From Ramlibacter sp. (GTDB lineage: Bacteria; Pseudomonadota; Gammaproteobacteria; Burkholderiales; Burkholderiaceae_C): a DNA stretch of 19,335 bases. Location: assembly GCA_026785815.1 (NCBI GenBank), contig JAJAZH010000195.1, positions 1-19,335 of the forward strand. The letters run 5' to 3'. Made by a program: the position numbers and the translations under genes. Below are positions 7,199 through 15,680 of the stretch, piece by piece; the stretch's first letter is position 1; every line of letters begins with the position of its first letter. The notes under the pieces were generated by a model. The model worked only from the letters and a program-made list of their open reading frames with translations, was not told where the DNA came from and ran no database searches.

Positions 7199-8116
7199 AT
7201 GAACGGCCTCCTGGTTCTCGAGCAGGCGCTCAACGGCCTGCAGCTGGGCTTCATGCTGTTCCTGCTGGCAGCGGGGCTGACGCTGGTGTTCGGCGTCATG
7301 GACATGATCAACCTGGCGCACGGCTCGCTGTACATGGTCGGCGCCTTCCTGGCCGCCTGGCTGACGCGGGTGAGCGGCTCTTTCCTGGTGGGAGCGCTGG
7401 GTGCCGTGCTGCTCACCGCGCTGTTCGGGATGCTGCTGGAGACGTCGCTGCTGCGCACCCTGTACGCGCGCGACCACCTGTCGCAGGTGCTCGCCACCTT
7501 CGCGCTGATCCTGATCCTCAACGACGGCGTCAAGATGGTGTTCGGCAACGATCTGCCGCTGGCGATTCCGCAGGCGCTGGAAGGCCCGGTGGAGATCCTG
7601 CCGGGACTGGTGTATTCGTCATGGCGCCTGCTGATCATCGGCGTCGGCGTGGTGATCGCGCTGCTGCTGTACCTGCTGGTGCAGAAGACGCGGGTCGGCG
7701 CACTGGTGCGGGCCGGCGCCTCGAACCGCGAGATGAGTTCCGCGATGGGCGTCAACGTCGGTCGCCTGTTCACGCTGGTGTTCGGCCTGGGCGCGGCGCT
7801 GTGCGCGGTGGCGGGCAGCCTGCTGGCGCCGCTGCTGGCGGTACAGGTCGGAATGGGCGAGAACATCCTGATCCTGGCCTTCGTGGTGGTCGTCATCGGC
7901 GGCATCGGCTCGATCCGCGGCGCGTTGATCGGCGCGCTGCTGGTGGGCACCGTCGACACGTTGGGCCGTACGCTGCTGCAGCAGCTGCTGCGCGATGCGC
8001 TGCCGCCGCAATGGGCCAGCGCCGCCGGCCCGGCGCTGGCGTCGATCTCGGTCTACCTGCTGATGATCGTGATGCTGGTGTTTCGTCCGCAGGGACTGTT
8101 CCCGGTGCGCAGCTGA
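7199..8116 (+). CDS. livH: Branched-chain amino acid-type ABC transporter permease, LivH family
   Basis: Inner-membrane permease (305 aa) with about eight hydrophobic segments. Family hallmarks are FGVMDMINLAHGSLYMVGAF near the N-terminus, the cytoplasmic coupling stretch KTRVGALVRAGASNREMSSAMGVNV, and GGIGSIRGALIGALLVGTVDTLG near the C-terminus. It should form a heterodimer with the LivM-type protein. It starts 19 bp after the binding-protein gene with only a weak ribosome site, and ends in TGATG, sharing one base with livM. The symbol indicates family, not proven leucine transport; in this operon an aromatic acid is at least as likely. Confidence 0.93.
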   Translation: MNGLLVLEQALNGLQLGFMLFLLAAGLTLVFGVMDMINLAHGSLYMVGAFLAAWLTRVSGSFLVGALGAVLLTALFGMLLETSLLRTLYARDHLSQVLATFALILILNDGVKMVFGNDLPLAIPQALEGPVEILPGLVYSSWRLLIIGVGVVIALLLYLLVQKTRVGALVRAGASNREMSSAMGVNVGRLFTLVFGLGAALCAVAGSLLAPLLAVQVGMGENILILAFVVVVIGGIGSIRGALIGALLVGTVDTLGRTLLQQLLRDALPPQWASAAGPALASISVYLLMIVMLVFRPQGLFPVRS

Positions 8117-9063
8117 TGGCTGCCGCACGGATCGCCGCGATCGGCGCGCTGCTGGCGGCCATGCTGCTGCCGTGGGCGCTGCAGGCCGCCGGAGCCGACT
8201 TCTACCTGGGCGTGGCGAGCCGCATCGTCATCTACGCCGTCGCCGCCACCAGCCTGAACCTGCTGCTGGGGTACGGCGGAATGATCTCGCTGGGCCACGC
8301 GGCCTTCTTCGGGCTCGGCGCCTATGCCAGCGCCATCCTGCTCAGCGAAGGGGTGAGTTCCGCGCCGGTCCACCTGCTGGTGATCGCGGGCGCGGTCGGC
8401 GTCGTGGCGCTGGCCATCGGCGCCGTCTCGCTGCGCACCCGCGGCGTGTACTTCATCATGATCACGCTGGCCTTCGCGCAGATGCTGTTCTACCTGGCCA
8501 ATTCGATGAAGGGCTACGGCGGCGACGAAGGCCTGACGGTGCGCATCCGCGTGCTCTTGCCCGGCGGCCTGGACCTGCGGCATTCCGACACGCTTTACTA
8601 CTGCGCGCTCGCGGTGCTGGCGCTGGAGCTGCTGCTGCTGCACCGGTTTTCGCAGTCGCGGTTCGGGCGCGCGGTGCAGGCGTTGCGCGACGACGAGGTG
8701 CGGGCCGAGGCCATCGGCCTGCCGGTGTTCGCCAGCAAGCTCGTGGTGTTCGTCGCGGCCGGCGTGCTGTGCGGGATCGCCGGCGGCCTGAGCGCCAACC
8801 TGCAGGGCTACGTGAGCCCCAACCTGCTGCACTGGACCCAGTCCGGGACCTTGCTGGTGATGGTGATCCTGGGCGGGGTCGGAACGCTCTGGGGCGGCGT
8901 GCTGGGCGCCGCCGCGCTGCTGCTGATGCAGGAGCTGCTGTCGGCGCGCACTCCGTACTTCGAGTTCTGGATCGGCTGGGTGCTGCTGGCGGTGGTGCTG
9001 TTCGCGCGGCACGGGCTGGCCGGTGCGCTGGCGGCCCTGGCGCGACGGGGGGCTGCGCGATGA
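8116..9063 (+). CDS. livM: Branched-chain amino acid-type ABC transporter permease, LivM family
   Basis: Second membrane permease (315 aa). After an initial hydrophobic helix, the LivM signature SLNLLLGYGGMISLGHAAFF appears at about residues 46-65. It is followed by RTRGVYFIMITLAFAQMLFY and the coupling loop SRFGRAVQALRDDEVRAEAIGL. The C-terminal segment VILGGVGTLWGGVLGAAAL is also conserved. The start is the ATG at 8116, which overlaps the livH stop (TGATG). The reading frame is open far upstream, but nothing before 8116 resembles the family. The stop overlaps the livG start as ATGA, so livH-livM-livG are translationally coupled. Eight to ten transmembrane helices are expected. Confidence 0.93.
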   Translation: MAAARIAAIGALLAAMLLPWALQAAGADFYLGVASRIVIYAVAATSLNLLLGYGGMISLGHAAFFGLGAYASAILLSEGVSSAPVHLLVIAGAVGVVALAIGAVSLRTRGVYFIMITLAFAQMLFYLANSMKGYGGDEGLTVRIRVLLPGGLDLRHSDTLYYCALAVLALELLLLHRFSQSRFGRAVQALRDDEVRAEAIGLPVFASKLVVFVAAGVLCGIAGGLSANLQGYVSPNLLHWTQSGTLLVMVILGGVGTLWGGVLGAAALLLMQELLSARTPYFEFWIGWVLLAVVLFARHGLAGALAALARRGAAR

Positions 9064-9821
9064 CGCACGCACCGCTGCTGCAGGTCACGGGGCTGAACAA
9101 GCGCTTCGGCGGCGTGCTCGCGACCGACCGGGTCGACCTGCGGGTGGCCGCTGGCGAAATCCATGCGCTGATCGGGCCCAACGGCGCCGGCAAGACCACG
9201 CTGGTGTCGCAGATCGCGGGCCAGCTCGCCAGCGACAGCGGCACCGTTCACTTCGACGGCAGCGACATCACCCGGATGGTCACGCACCGGCGTGCGCGCC
9301 GCGGACTGGTTCGTTCGTTCCAGGTCACCCGGCTGTTCAAGAGCATGTCGGTGCTGGAGCACCTGGCGCTGGCGCTGCAGGCGGCGGGCGGGCGCACCTT
9401 CTCGGCCTGGCGGCCGGTGCGCGCCGCCACGCTGCTGTTCGGGCGCGCCCAGGGATTGCTGGAGCGGCTTGGCCTGGCGAGCAAGAGCGGCTGGGGCGTC
9501 GAGCAGCTGTCGCACGGCGAGCAGCGCGCGCGGGAGGTGGGTATGGCGCTGGCCGGAAGCCCGAAGCTGGTGTTGCTGGACGAACCGCTGGCCGGCATGG
9601 GGCTGCAGGAATCCGAAGCCATGGGCAGCCTGATCGACAGCCTGCGCGGCGAGGTTGCCGTGCTGCTGATCGAGCACGATGTCGAAGCCGTGTTCCGGCT
9701 GGCCGACACGGTGTCGGTGCTGGTCAGCGGCCATGTGGTGGCCAGCGGCAAGCCCGATGACGTGCGGCGCGACCCGGCCGTCGCCGACGCCTACCTTGGC
9801 AGCAGCCAGGAGGCGCTATGA
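9060..9821 (+). CDS. livG: ABC transporter ATP-binding protein, LivG family
   Basis: Cytoplasmic ATPase (253 aa) of the importer. Walker A is GPNGAGKT at residues 39-46, the Q-loop is RSFQVTRLF with Q88, the signature is LSHGE at 150-154, Walker B is LVLLDE ending at E175, and the H-switch is EHD with H206. LivG-type extra sequence between Q-loop and signature (SMSVLEHLALALQ) is present. The signature has His in place of the usual Ser/Gly third residue, a variant I recall from this subfamily. The start is an ATGA overlap with livM. Its own stop overlaps a further ATG (ATGA at 9818-9821) that opens a 21-codon frame leading to livF. Confidence 0.94.
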   Translation: MTHAPLLQVTGLNKRFGGVLATDRVDLRVAAGEIHALIGPNGAGKTTLVSQIAGQLASDSGTVHFDGSDITRMVTHRRARRGLVRSFQVTRLFKSMSVLEHLALALQAAGGRTFSAWRPVRAATLLFGRAQGLLERLGLASKSGWGVEQLSHGEQRAREVGMALAGSPKLVLLDEPLAGMGLQESEAMGSLIDSLRGEVAVLLIEHDVEAVFRLADTVSVLVSGHVVASGKPDDVRRDPAVADAYLGSSQEAL

Positions 9822-9879
9822 GCCGCACGGCCGCTCCGAAGGCTCATCGCACCGCAGCTCGTAGAGCGGAGGTTACCCA

Positions 9880-9883
<4 letters not shown>
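9818..9883 (+). other. 21-codon bridging reading frame between livG and livF
   Basis: The livG stop overlaps an ATG (ATGA, 9818-9821) preceded by a strong AGGAGG-type ribosome site at about 9807-9812. The frame stays open for 21 codons (begins MSRTAAPKAHR, strongly basic). It stops at TGA 9881-9883, which overlaps the livF ATG at 9880 as ATGA. It may be a translated leader that carries ribosomes from livG to livF, or a spacer that happens to stay open. No domain is recognisable. Confidence refers to its being translated. Confidence 0.35.
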
Positions 9884-10604
<721 letters not shown>

Positions 10605-10608
<4 letters not shown>

Positions 10609-10652
10609 ATCGGGCAACGACGATGTTCAAACCAAAGGAGACGACGTCATGA
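10605..10652 (+). other. 15-codon bridging reading frame between livF and dctP
   Basis: A GTG overlapping the livF stop (GTGA at 10605-10608) opens a frame of 15 codons, with an internal ATG at 10623. It ends with TGA at 10650-10652, overlapping the dctP ATG at 10649 as ATGA. The strong AAAGGAG ribosome site of dctP lies inside it. It is probably not a functional peptide. It is recorded because the same geometry occurs at the livG-livF and dctQ-dctM junctions. Confidence 0.2.
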
Positions 10653-11617
10653 ATGCAAGAGTCTTGAAATCGGTGGCGGCCCTGATGGCCGCGGCGGGGT
10701 TCGCCTGCGCCGCCGGCGCACAGGAGGTGACGCTGCGGCTGGTGAGCGCGTTCGCCGAGAACGGCATCTACGTGCAGCGGCTGCAGCCGTGGATCCAGAA
10801 GTTCAACGCCGAGGGCAAGGGCGTGCTGCAGCTCAATTTCATCGGCGGGCCCAAGGCGATTCCGCCGTTCGAGGCCGGCAACGCGGTCAAGACCGGCGTG
10901 GTCGACATGGCGCTGGCCACCGGCGCGTTCTACACCAACGTGATGCCGGAAGCCGACTTCCTCAAGCTCACACAATTTCCGGTGGCGGAGCAGCGCAGGA
11001 ATGGCGCCTTCGACGCCATCAACAAGGTCTGGAACGAGAAGGCCAACATGCAGTACCTGGCGCGGATGGTGGAGAACCAGCCGTTCCACATCTACACCAA
11101 CAAGAAGGTCGACAAGCCCGACCTGACCGGCCTGAAGATCCGCATCACCCCGGTGTACCGCGACTTCTTCCAGGCGCTGAACGCCAACGTCATCACCACG
11201 CCGCCGGGCGAGGTCTACACGGCGCTGGAGCGCGGCGTGGTCGACGGCTACGGCTGGCCGATCGGCGGCATCTTCGACCTGAACTGGCACGAGAAGACCA
11301 AGTTCCGGATCGACCCAGGCTTCTACGATGCCGAGGTGTCGCTGGTGATGAACCTGCCGGCCTACAAAAAGCTGACCGAGCCGCAGCGCGCCTACCTGCA
11401 AAGGCAGCTGCTGGCGCTGGAAGCCGAGAACACGTTCTGGGCCAGGTACGCAACCGACGAGATCGCGCGCCAGGAGAAGGCCGGCATCCAGACCATCCGG
11501 TTCGACGCTGCCACCTCCAAGGCCTTCCGCGACCAGGCCTACGACATCGGCTGGGCCAGCGCCGCCAAGCAGAGCCCCGAGATCGCCGCCCGCTTCAAGA
11601 CGCTGTTCTCGAAGTGA
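10649..11617 (+). CDS. dctP: TRAP transporter periplasmic solute-binding protein, DctP family
   Basis: Periplasmic receptor (322 aa) of a tripartite ATP-independent importer for organic acids, driven by the sodium or proton gradient. The signal peptide covers about residues 1-24 with cleavage AGA-QE. Family features are LRLVSAFAENG at the mature start, GGPKAIPPFE at 67-75, GVVDMALATGAFY, and DLTGLKIRITP with R165. R165 is the expected equivalent of the conserved arginine that binds the ligand carboxylate. GEVYTALERGVVDGYGWPIGG follows at 187-207. The GGP-P-F pattern resembles receptors for 2-oxo and other monocarboxylic acids, but the ligand is not determined. The ATG at 10649 follows AAAGGAG. 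It lies 40 bp after livF with no terminator between, so it is probably in the same transcript. Confidence 0.93.
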   Translation: MNARVLKSVAALMAAAGFACAAGAQEVTLRLVSAFAENGIYVQRLQPWIQKFNAEGKGVLQLNFIGGPKAIPPFEAGNAVKTGVVDMALATGAFYTNVMPEADFLKLTQFPVAEQRRNGAFDAINKVWNEKANMQYLARMVENQPFHIYTNKKVDKPDLTGLKIRITPVYRDFFQALNANVITTPPGEVYTALERGVVDGYGWPIGGIFDLNWHEKTKFRIDPGFYDAEVSLVMNLPAYKKLTEPQRAYLQRQLLALEAENTFWARYATDEIARQEKAGIQTIRFDAATSKAFRDQAYDIGWASAAKQSPEIAARFKTLFSK

Positions 11618-12144
11618 TCGAGCGGCTCTCCGGCGCTTACGGGCGCCTGCTGGCCTGGCTGGCGCTGGTGGGCTGCGCCATCCTGCTGGCGATGATGTTC
11701 ATCATCGTGGCCGACGTCGCGTTGCGCAACATCGCCGTGCCCGGTCTGCCGCGCGGGTTGGCCTGGAGCAACGAGATCTCCGAGCTGATGCTGTACCTGC
11801 TCACGATGTGCGTCGCGCCCTGGCTGCTGCGCCAGGGCCAGCACATCCGGGTCGACATCCTGCTGCAGGCGCTGCCGCCGCGGCTGGCCTGGACCTTCGA
11901 GTGGATCGGCGACCTGATCGGCCTGGCCTGCTGCGTCGTCATCGCGTGGTACGGCGCGCAGGCCGCCTGGTCCAGCTATGCGTCGGGCGCGGTCAACATC
12001 AAGACCCTGGTGACGCCGGAGTGGTGGGCCCTGGCGCCGCTGCCGCTGGTGTTCGTGCTGCTGGCGATCGAGATGGTGTTCCGGATGCATCGACTGGCCC
12101 AGGCTGAGCGCGGTCCGCGCAACGATGCGGTGAGCGCGGCATGA
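11614..12144 (+). CDS. dctQ: TRAP transporter small permease, DctQ family
   Basis: Small membrane subunit (176 aa) with four predicted transmembrane helices at about residues 11-34, 51-70, 90-112 and 135-155. DctQ features are the first-helix segment IIVADVALRNI, the WSNEISELMLYLLTMCVAPWLLRQGQHIRVDIL stretch, and a final LALAPLP-like helix before a charged tail. The start is GTG 11614 overlapping the dctP stop as GTGA; the upstream open frame has no DctQ similarity. It should pair with DctM. The stop at 12142-12144 again overlaps an ATG (ATGA), beginning the short frames that lead to dctM. Confidence 0.92.
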   Translation: MIERLSGAYGRLLAWLALVGCAILLAMMFIIVADVALRNIAVPGLPRGLAWSNEISELMLYLLTMCVAPWLLRQGQHIRVDILLQALPPRLAWTFEWIGDLIGLACCVVIAWYGAQAAWSSYASGAVNIKTLVTPEWWALAPLPLVFVLLAIEMVFRMHRLAQAERGPRNDAVSAA

Positions 12145-12244
12145 GGGCCGCGTCATGAGCGCAGCGCAGAACCGCTTCAAGCAAGCTCGCGCCCCCTGGG
12201 GGGGCAGTGCAGCCGCCTTGGCGGCAAACGTGGGGGCCACATGA
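12141..12244 (+). other. Chain of two bridging frames between dctQ and dctM
   Basis: ATGA at 12141-12144 (dctQ stop) opens a 5-codon frame (MRAAS) that ends in ATGA at 12155-12158. That ATG opens a 29-codon frame (begins MSAAQNRFKQARAPWGG) ending in TGA 12242-12244, which overlaps the dctM ATG as ATGA. The second frame is built almost entirely of repeat copy 2. No domain is visible. Translation is possible by termination-reinitiation but unproven. Confidence 0.3.
12164..12240 (+). repeat. Dispersed junction repeat, copy 2
   Basis: Second copy of the 77-bp element found at 2368-2444, with the same order of blocks: GCGCAG, CAAGCAAG, the core GCCCCCTGGGGGGGCAG, and terminal GTGGGGGC. An extra internal GCCGCCTTGGCGGC hairpin (12211-12224) is present in this copy only. 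It occupies the dctQ-dctM gap, where TRAP genes normally overlap or nearly touch, and ends directly at the dctM ATG, so it supplies the ribosome-binding region. Confidence 0.75.
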
Positions 12245-13557
12245 GCTGGGGTCTCGCAGCCTGGCTGATGCTGGGCGGTTCCACCGTGCTGCTGTTCATC
12301 GGCATGCCGGTGGCCCTGACCTTCATCACCATCAACATCGTCGGCGCCTGGCTCTACATGGGCGGTGAAGCCGGCCTGATGCAGCTGGCGCGCAGCAGTG
12401 TCACTTCGGTCACCGCCTTCTCGCTGACACCCATTCCGCTGTTCGTTCTGATGGGCGAGATCCTGTTTCACACCGGGCTGGCCCTCAAGGTGATCGAAGG
12501 CGTGGAGCGGCTGATCCGCCGCCTGCCCGGGCGGCTGGCGGTGGTGGCAGTGGTCGCCGGCACGGTGTTCTCCGCGATCTCCGGTTCCACCATCGCCACC
12601 ACCGCGATGCTGGGCTCGCTGATGCTGCCGGTGATGCTCTCGCGCGGCTACCACCCGGTGCTGGCCACCGGGCCCATCATGGCCATCGGCGCGGTGGACA
12701 TGCTGATCCCGCCGTCGGCGCTGACGGTGCTGCTCGGCTCGCTGTCCGGGATCTCGATCTCGAAGCTGCTGGTCGGCGGCGTGCTGCCGGGCGTGATCCT
12801 GTCGATCGCTTTCGTGTTCTGGATCATCATCCGCGTGCGCATCAGCCCGGAGCTGGCGCCGCAGGACGACAGCGAGGTGCAGTACACCGGCTGGGCCCGC
12901 TGGCAGCCGTTCTTCGCCTATGTGCTGCCGACGCTGTCGATCTTCGGCGTGGTGGTGGGCGCGCTGGCCGATGGCTGGGCCACGCCGACCGAATGCGCGG
13001 CCATCGGCGCCTTCGCCACCCTGCTGCTGGCGCTGGCCTATCGGAGGCTGACGTGGGAGGCGGTGCTCAAGGCGCTAAAGGGCACGGCTGGCATTTCCGG
13101 GATGATCCTGTTCATCATCCTGGGTGCGACCACTTTCGCGCAGATCCTGTCGTTCTCGGGCGCCAGCAACGGGCTGGTGCAGTTCATCACCGGCCAGGGG
13201 CTGTCGACCGCGATGATCGTGGTCGGCATGCTGCTGCTGCTGATCTTCCTGGGCATCTTCGTCGACCAGGTCAGCATGATGATGATCACGCTGCCGATCT
13301 TCATGCCGATCGTGCAGTCGCTGCAGATCGACCCGGTCTGGTTCGGCGTGATGTTCCTCATCTGCATGCAGCTGGGGCTGCTGCTGCCGCCGCACGGCCT
13401 GCTGCTGATGACCATGCGCGGCGTCGCGCCGCCGGAGGTGACGATGGCGCACATCTTCCGCGCCGTCGTGCCCTATGTCGCTATGAGCCTGGTGCTGCTG
13501 GCCGCGGTGTTCTGGTTCCCGTCGATCGCGACCTGGTTGCCAGGGTTGATCGGGTAG
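12241..13557 (+). CDS. dctM: TRAP transporter large permease, DctM family
   Basis: Large membrane subunit (438 aa), the transport channel of the TRAP system, with about eleven to twelve hydrophobic helices. Typical DctM segments are FIGMPVALTF near the N-terminus, LTPIPLFVLMGEILFHTGLA, FSAISGSTIATTAMLGSLMLP at about 110-130, IMAIGAVDMLIPPSALTVLLG, ADGWATPTECAAIGA, and IFVDQVSMMMITLPIFMPIV. Length is usual for the family. The ATG at 12241 lies directly after repeat copy 2. GTGGGGGCCAC is the only upstream ribosome-site candidate and is weak, so expression may depend on translation arriving through the bridging frames. It is the last gene of the plus-strand operon; the intergenic palindrome follows. 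Confidence 0.94.
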   Translation: MSWGLAAWLMLGGSTVLLFIGMPVALTFITINIVGAWLYMGGEAGLMQLARSSVTSVTAFSLTPIPLFVLMGEILFHTGLALKVIEGVERLIRRLPGRLAVVAVVAGTVFSAISGSTIATTAMLGSLMLPVMLSRGYHPVLATGPIMAIGAVDMLIPPSALTVLLGSLSGISISKLLVGGVLPGVILSIAFVFWIIIRVRISPELAPQDDSEVQYTGWARWQPFFAYVLPTLSIFGVVVGALADGWATPTECAAIGAFATLLLALAYRRLTWEAVLKALKGTAGISGMILFIILGATTFAQILSFSGASNGLVQFITGQGLSTAMIVVGMLLLLIFLGIFVDQVSMMMITLPIFMPIVQSLQIDPVWFGVMFLICMQLGLLLPPHGLLLMTMRGVAPPEVTMAHIFRAVVPYVAMSLVLLAAVFWFPSIATWLPGLIG

Positions 13558-13626
13558 CCCGTTTTCTCCCAGCAGCATCCGCGCGGACGGCGAGGCCGGG
13601 GAGGGCGCGGCGCATCGGCGCGGCGA

Positions 13627-13643
13627 CCGGTGCTTTGCACCGG
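13627..13643 (+). terminator. Terminator-like hairpin after dctM
   Basis: A perfect 7-bp stem CCGGTGC/GCACCGG closes a TTT loop, followed by a pyrimidine-rich stretch containing TTTT about 10 bases later. It lies about 70 bp after the dctM stop within the left arm only; the right arm lacks this insert. The U tract is imperfect, so its strength is uncertain. Confidence 0.4.
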
Positions 13644-13685
13644 CTTCCCTGTGTTTTCCCGATTCCATGACGCGTCGCACAACTC

Positions 13686-13709
13686 ACAGCGGGCCTAAGG
13701 CCCCGCTGT
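13686..13709. terminator. Central GC-rich hairpin of the intergenic palindrome
   Basis: The stem is ACAGC-GGGCC paired with GGCCC-GCTGT, with a single C bulge and a TAA loop (10 bp in all). It is symmetrical enough to act on either strand between the convergent genes. No poly-U tract follows, so Rho-independent termination is only possible, not clear. Confidence 0.4.
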
Positions 13710-13923
13710 TCGGACAAGTGCGACGAGTCAGATCACGAAGCGCGCAAGCGCGCCGTCATGGAATCGGGAAAACACAGGCACCGCGCAAGATGCGCCGCAC
13801 CCTCCCCGGCCTCGCCGTTGCATGAGCGATGGCGCGCGCGTGCGCATCGACTCTCAGCGCGGCGGGCGCTGCCTGCCGCGCCGCGCGGACCCTGGAGCAG
13901 GCACTCCATCCTTAAACGCCCGC

Positions 13924-13945
13924 CATTCCCGCCTGCGCGGGAATG
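13924..13945. repeat. REP-like hairpin, likely 3' end of ilvD transcript
   Basis: CATTCCCGC and GCGGGAATG form a perfect 9-bp stem around a 4-base CTGC loop, ending 10 bp beyond the ilvD stop. The motif (GTCATTCCCGCGCAGGCGGGAATG on the minus strand, split here as two arms) resembles extragenic palindromes I recall from many proteobacterial genomes. It may stabilise or end the ilvD message. Confidence 0.55.
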
Positions 13946-13955
13946 ACGGGGAGGA

Positions 13956-15650
13956 TCAGTAGTCGTCGAGAACAGCGCCCTTGCTCGCGCTCGACGCGTT
14001 GAAGGCGAACTTGGCCTGCACGCCGCGCATGTAGCGCGGCTTCGGCGCGGTCCAGGCCTGGCGGCGTTTGTCGATCTCGGCAGCCGGCACGTTCAGCTCC
14101 AGCACCAGCTTGTGCGCGTCGATGGTGATCGAGTCGCCCTCGTGGACGAAGGCGATGGTGCCGCCGGCCGCCGCTTCGGGCGCGACGTGGCCGACCACCA
14201 TGCCCCAGGTTCCCCCCGAGAATCTGCCGTCGGTGATCAGGCCGACGCTCTCACCCAGCCCGGCGCCGATCAGCGCGCCCGTCGGGGCCAGCATCTCGGG
14301 CATGCCGGGTCCGCCCTTGGGTCCCAGGTAGCGCAGCACCATCACGTCGCCGGCCTTGATTCGGCCGTCGAGGATGGCCTTGAGTGCCGACTGCTCGTCG
14401 TCGAACACGCGGGCCGGGCCGGTGATCACCGGGTTCTTCAGGCCGGTGATCTTGGCCACCGCGCCTTCGGGCGACAGGTTGCCCTTCAGGATGGCCAGGT
14501 GGCCCTGCTTGTACATCGGCTTGCCGATCGGCCGGATCACGTCCTGGTCGGCGCGCGGCTGGTCGGGAACGTCCTTCAGCACCTCGGCGATGGTCTGGCC
14601 GGAGATGGTGATGCAGTCGCCGTGCAGCAGGCCCGCGTTCAGCAGCATCTTCATCACCTGCGGAATGCCGCCGGCCTTGTGCAGGTCGACCGCCAGGTAC
14701 TTGCCCGAGGGCTTGAGGTCGCACAGCACCGGCGTTTTCTGGCGCACGCGCTCGAAGTCGTCGATGGTCCACTCCACTTCGGCGGCGTGCGCGATGGCCA
14801 GGAAGTGCAGCACCGCGTTGGTCGAGCCGCCGGTGGCCATGATCACGGCCACCGCGTTCTCGATCGCCTTGCGGGTGACGATGTCGCGCGGCTTGATGTC
14901 CTTTTTGATCGCCTCGACCAGCACCTTGGCCGATTCCTTGGCCGAGGTCACCTTCTCGTCGTGCGGATTGGCCATGGTCGACGAGTAGGGCAGCGAGATG
15001 CCGAGCGCCTCGAACGCGCTCGACATGGTGTTGGCGGTGTACATGCCGCCGCACGATCCGGTGCCGGGAATGGCGCGCATCTCGATCTCGCGCAGGTCCT
15101 CGTCGCTCATGTTGCCGGCGGCGTTCTGGCCGACGGCCTCGAACACGCTGACGATATTCAGCTCCTGGCCTTTGTAGTGGCCCGGCAGGATGGTGCCGCC
15201 GTAAACGTAGATGGCCGGCACATTGGCGCGCAGCATGCCCATCAGGCCGCCGGGCATGTTCTTGTCGCAGCCGCCGACCACCAGCACGCCGTCCATCCAC
15301 TGGCCCTGCACGCAGGTCTCGACGCAGTCGGAGATGACCTCGCGGCTGACCAGCGAGTACTTCATGCCCTCGGTGCCCATCGCCATGCCGTCCGAGATGG
15401 TCGGCGTGCCGAAGATCTGGGCATTGCCACCGGCTTCCTCGATGCCTTCCACCGCCGCGTCGGCCAGCTTCTGCAGTCCGCTGTTGCACGGCGTGATGGT
15501 GCTGTGGCCATTGGCGACGCCGACCATCGGCTTCTTGAAGTCGCTTTCCTGGTAGCCCATGGCGTAGTACATCGAGCGGTTTGGCGCGCGCGCCTTGCCC
15601 TCGGTGATGTTCTTGCTGCGGCGGTTGATCTGGATGGTTTTGGTGTCCAT
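13956..15650 (-). CDS. ilvD: Dihydroxy-acid dehydratase
   Basis: Catalyses dehydration of 2,3-dihydroxy-isovalerate and 2,3-dihydroxy-3-methylvalerate to 2-oxoacids (EC 4.2.1.9) in valine, isoleucine and pantothenate synthesis; cytoplasmic Fe-S enzyme of 564 aa. The three cluster cysteines of the IlvD/Edd family are visible: C55 in TPCNSG, C128 in GGCDKNMPG and C200 in GSCGGMYTANTMSSAFEALG. C-terminal ITDGRFSGGTWGMVVGHVAPEA is also canonical. The length fits the shorter [2Fe-2S] class. The start is the ATG at 15650 (MDTKTIQINRRS) with GAGAG upstream. An upstream in-frame ATG at 15710 would add 20 residues that overlap the promoter and is rejected. It is divergent from a LysR gene and convergent with the catabolic operon. 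Confidence 0.97.
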   Translation of the reverse strand: MDTKTIQINRRSKNITEGKARAPNRSMYYAMGYQESDFKKPMVGVANGHSTITPCNSGLQKLADAAVEGIEEAGGNAQIFGTPTISDGMAMGTEGMKYSLVSREVISDCVETCVQGQWMDGVLVVGGCDKNMPGGLMGMLRANVPAIYVYGGTILPGHYKGQELNIVSVFEAVGQNAAGNMSDEDLREIEMRAIPGTGSCGGMYTANTMSSAFEALGISLPYSSTMANPHDEKVTSAKESAKVLVEAIKKDIKPRDIVTRKAIENAVAVIMATGGSTNAVLHFLAIAHAAEVEWTIDDFERVRQKTPVLCDLKPSGKYLAVDLHKAGGIPQVMKMLLNAGLLHGDCITISGQTIAEVLKDVPDQPRADQDVIRPIGKPMYKQGHLAILKGNLSPEGAVAKITGLKNPVITGPARVFDDEQSALKAILDGRIKAGDVMVLRYLGPKGGPGMPEMLAPTGALIGAGLGESVGLITDGRFSGGTWGMVVGHVAPEAAAGGTIAFVHEGDSITIDAHKLVLELNVPAAEIDKRRQAWTAPKPRYMRGVQAKFAFNASSASKGAVLDDY

Positions 15651-15680
15651 GGAACTCTCTCGTGGGCTGGGAAAGCGCAA

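Larger units (their letters stand above)
13587..13818. repeat. 232-bp nested imperfect inverted repeat
   Basis: The left arm (13587-13680) and right arm (13718-13818) are inverted copies in four collinear blocks. An outer block of about 30 bp with one mismatch starts at 13587 and ends at 13818. Then comes an interrupted GCGCGG block. A perfect 25-bp block pairs 13648-13672 with 13754-13778, and an inner CGTCGCAC pairs with GTGCGACG (13673-13680 and 13718-13725). The centre is a strong hairpin at 13686-13709. All blocks share one centre near 13699. It fills most of the 398-bp gap between convergent dctM and ilvD. No coding sequence, transposase or target duplication was seen. It could be a bidirectional transcription end, a non-autonomous element or a cruciform-forming repeat. 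Confidence 0.8.

Noticed and set aside
6151..7959. Minus-strand frame of 602 codons
   Set aside because: Antisense to the binding-protein and livH genes, which show clear family motifs. It has no domain and biased composition.
10679..10740. Lipoprotein signal in DctP, suggested by a cysteine in the signal region
   Set aside because: The residues before C20 (GFA) do not fit a lipobox, while AGA-QE a few residues later is a good signal peptidase I site.
13587..13818. CRISPR array or insertion sequence in the intergenic repeat
   Set aside because: There are no regularly spaced direct repeats and no transposase frame. The structure is a single concentric inverted repeat.
13758..13946. 62-codon plus-strand frame in the gap after dctM
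   Set aside because: It lies across the right arm of the inverted repeat and the REP-like hairpin, has no ribosome site and no recognisable sequence.
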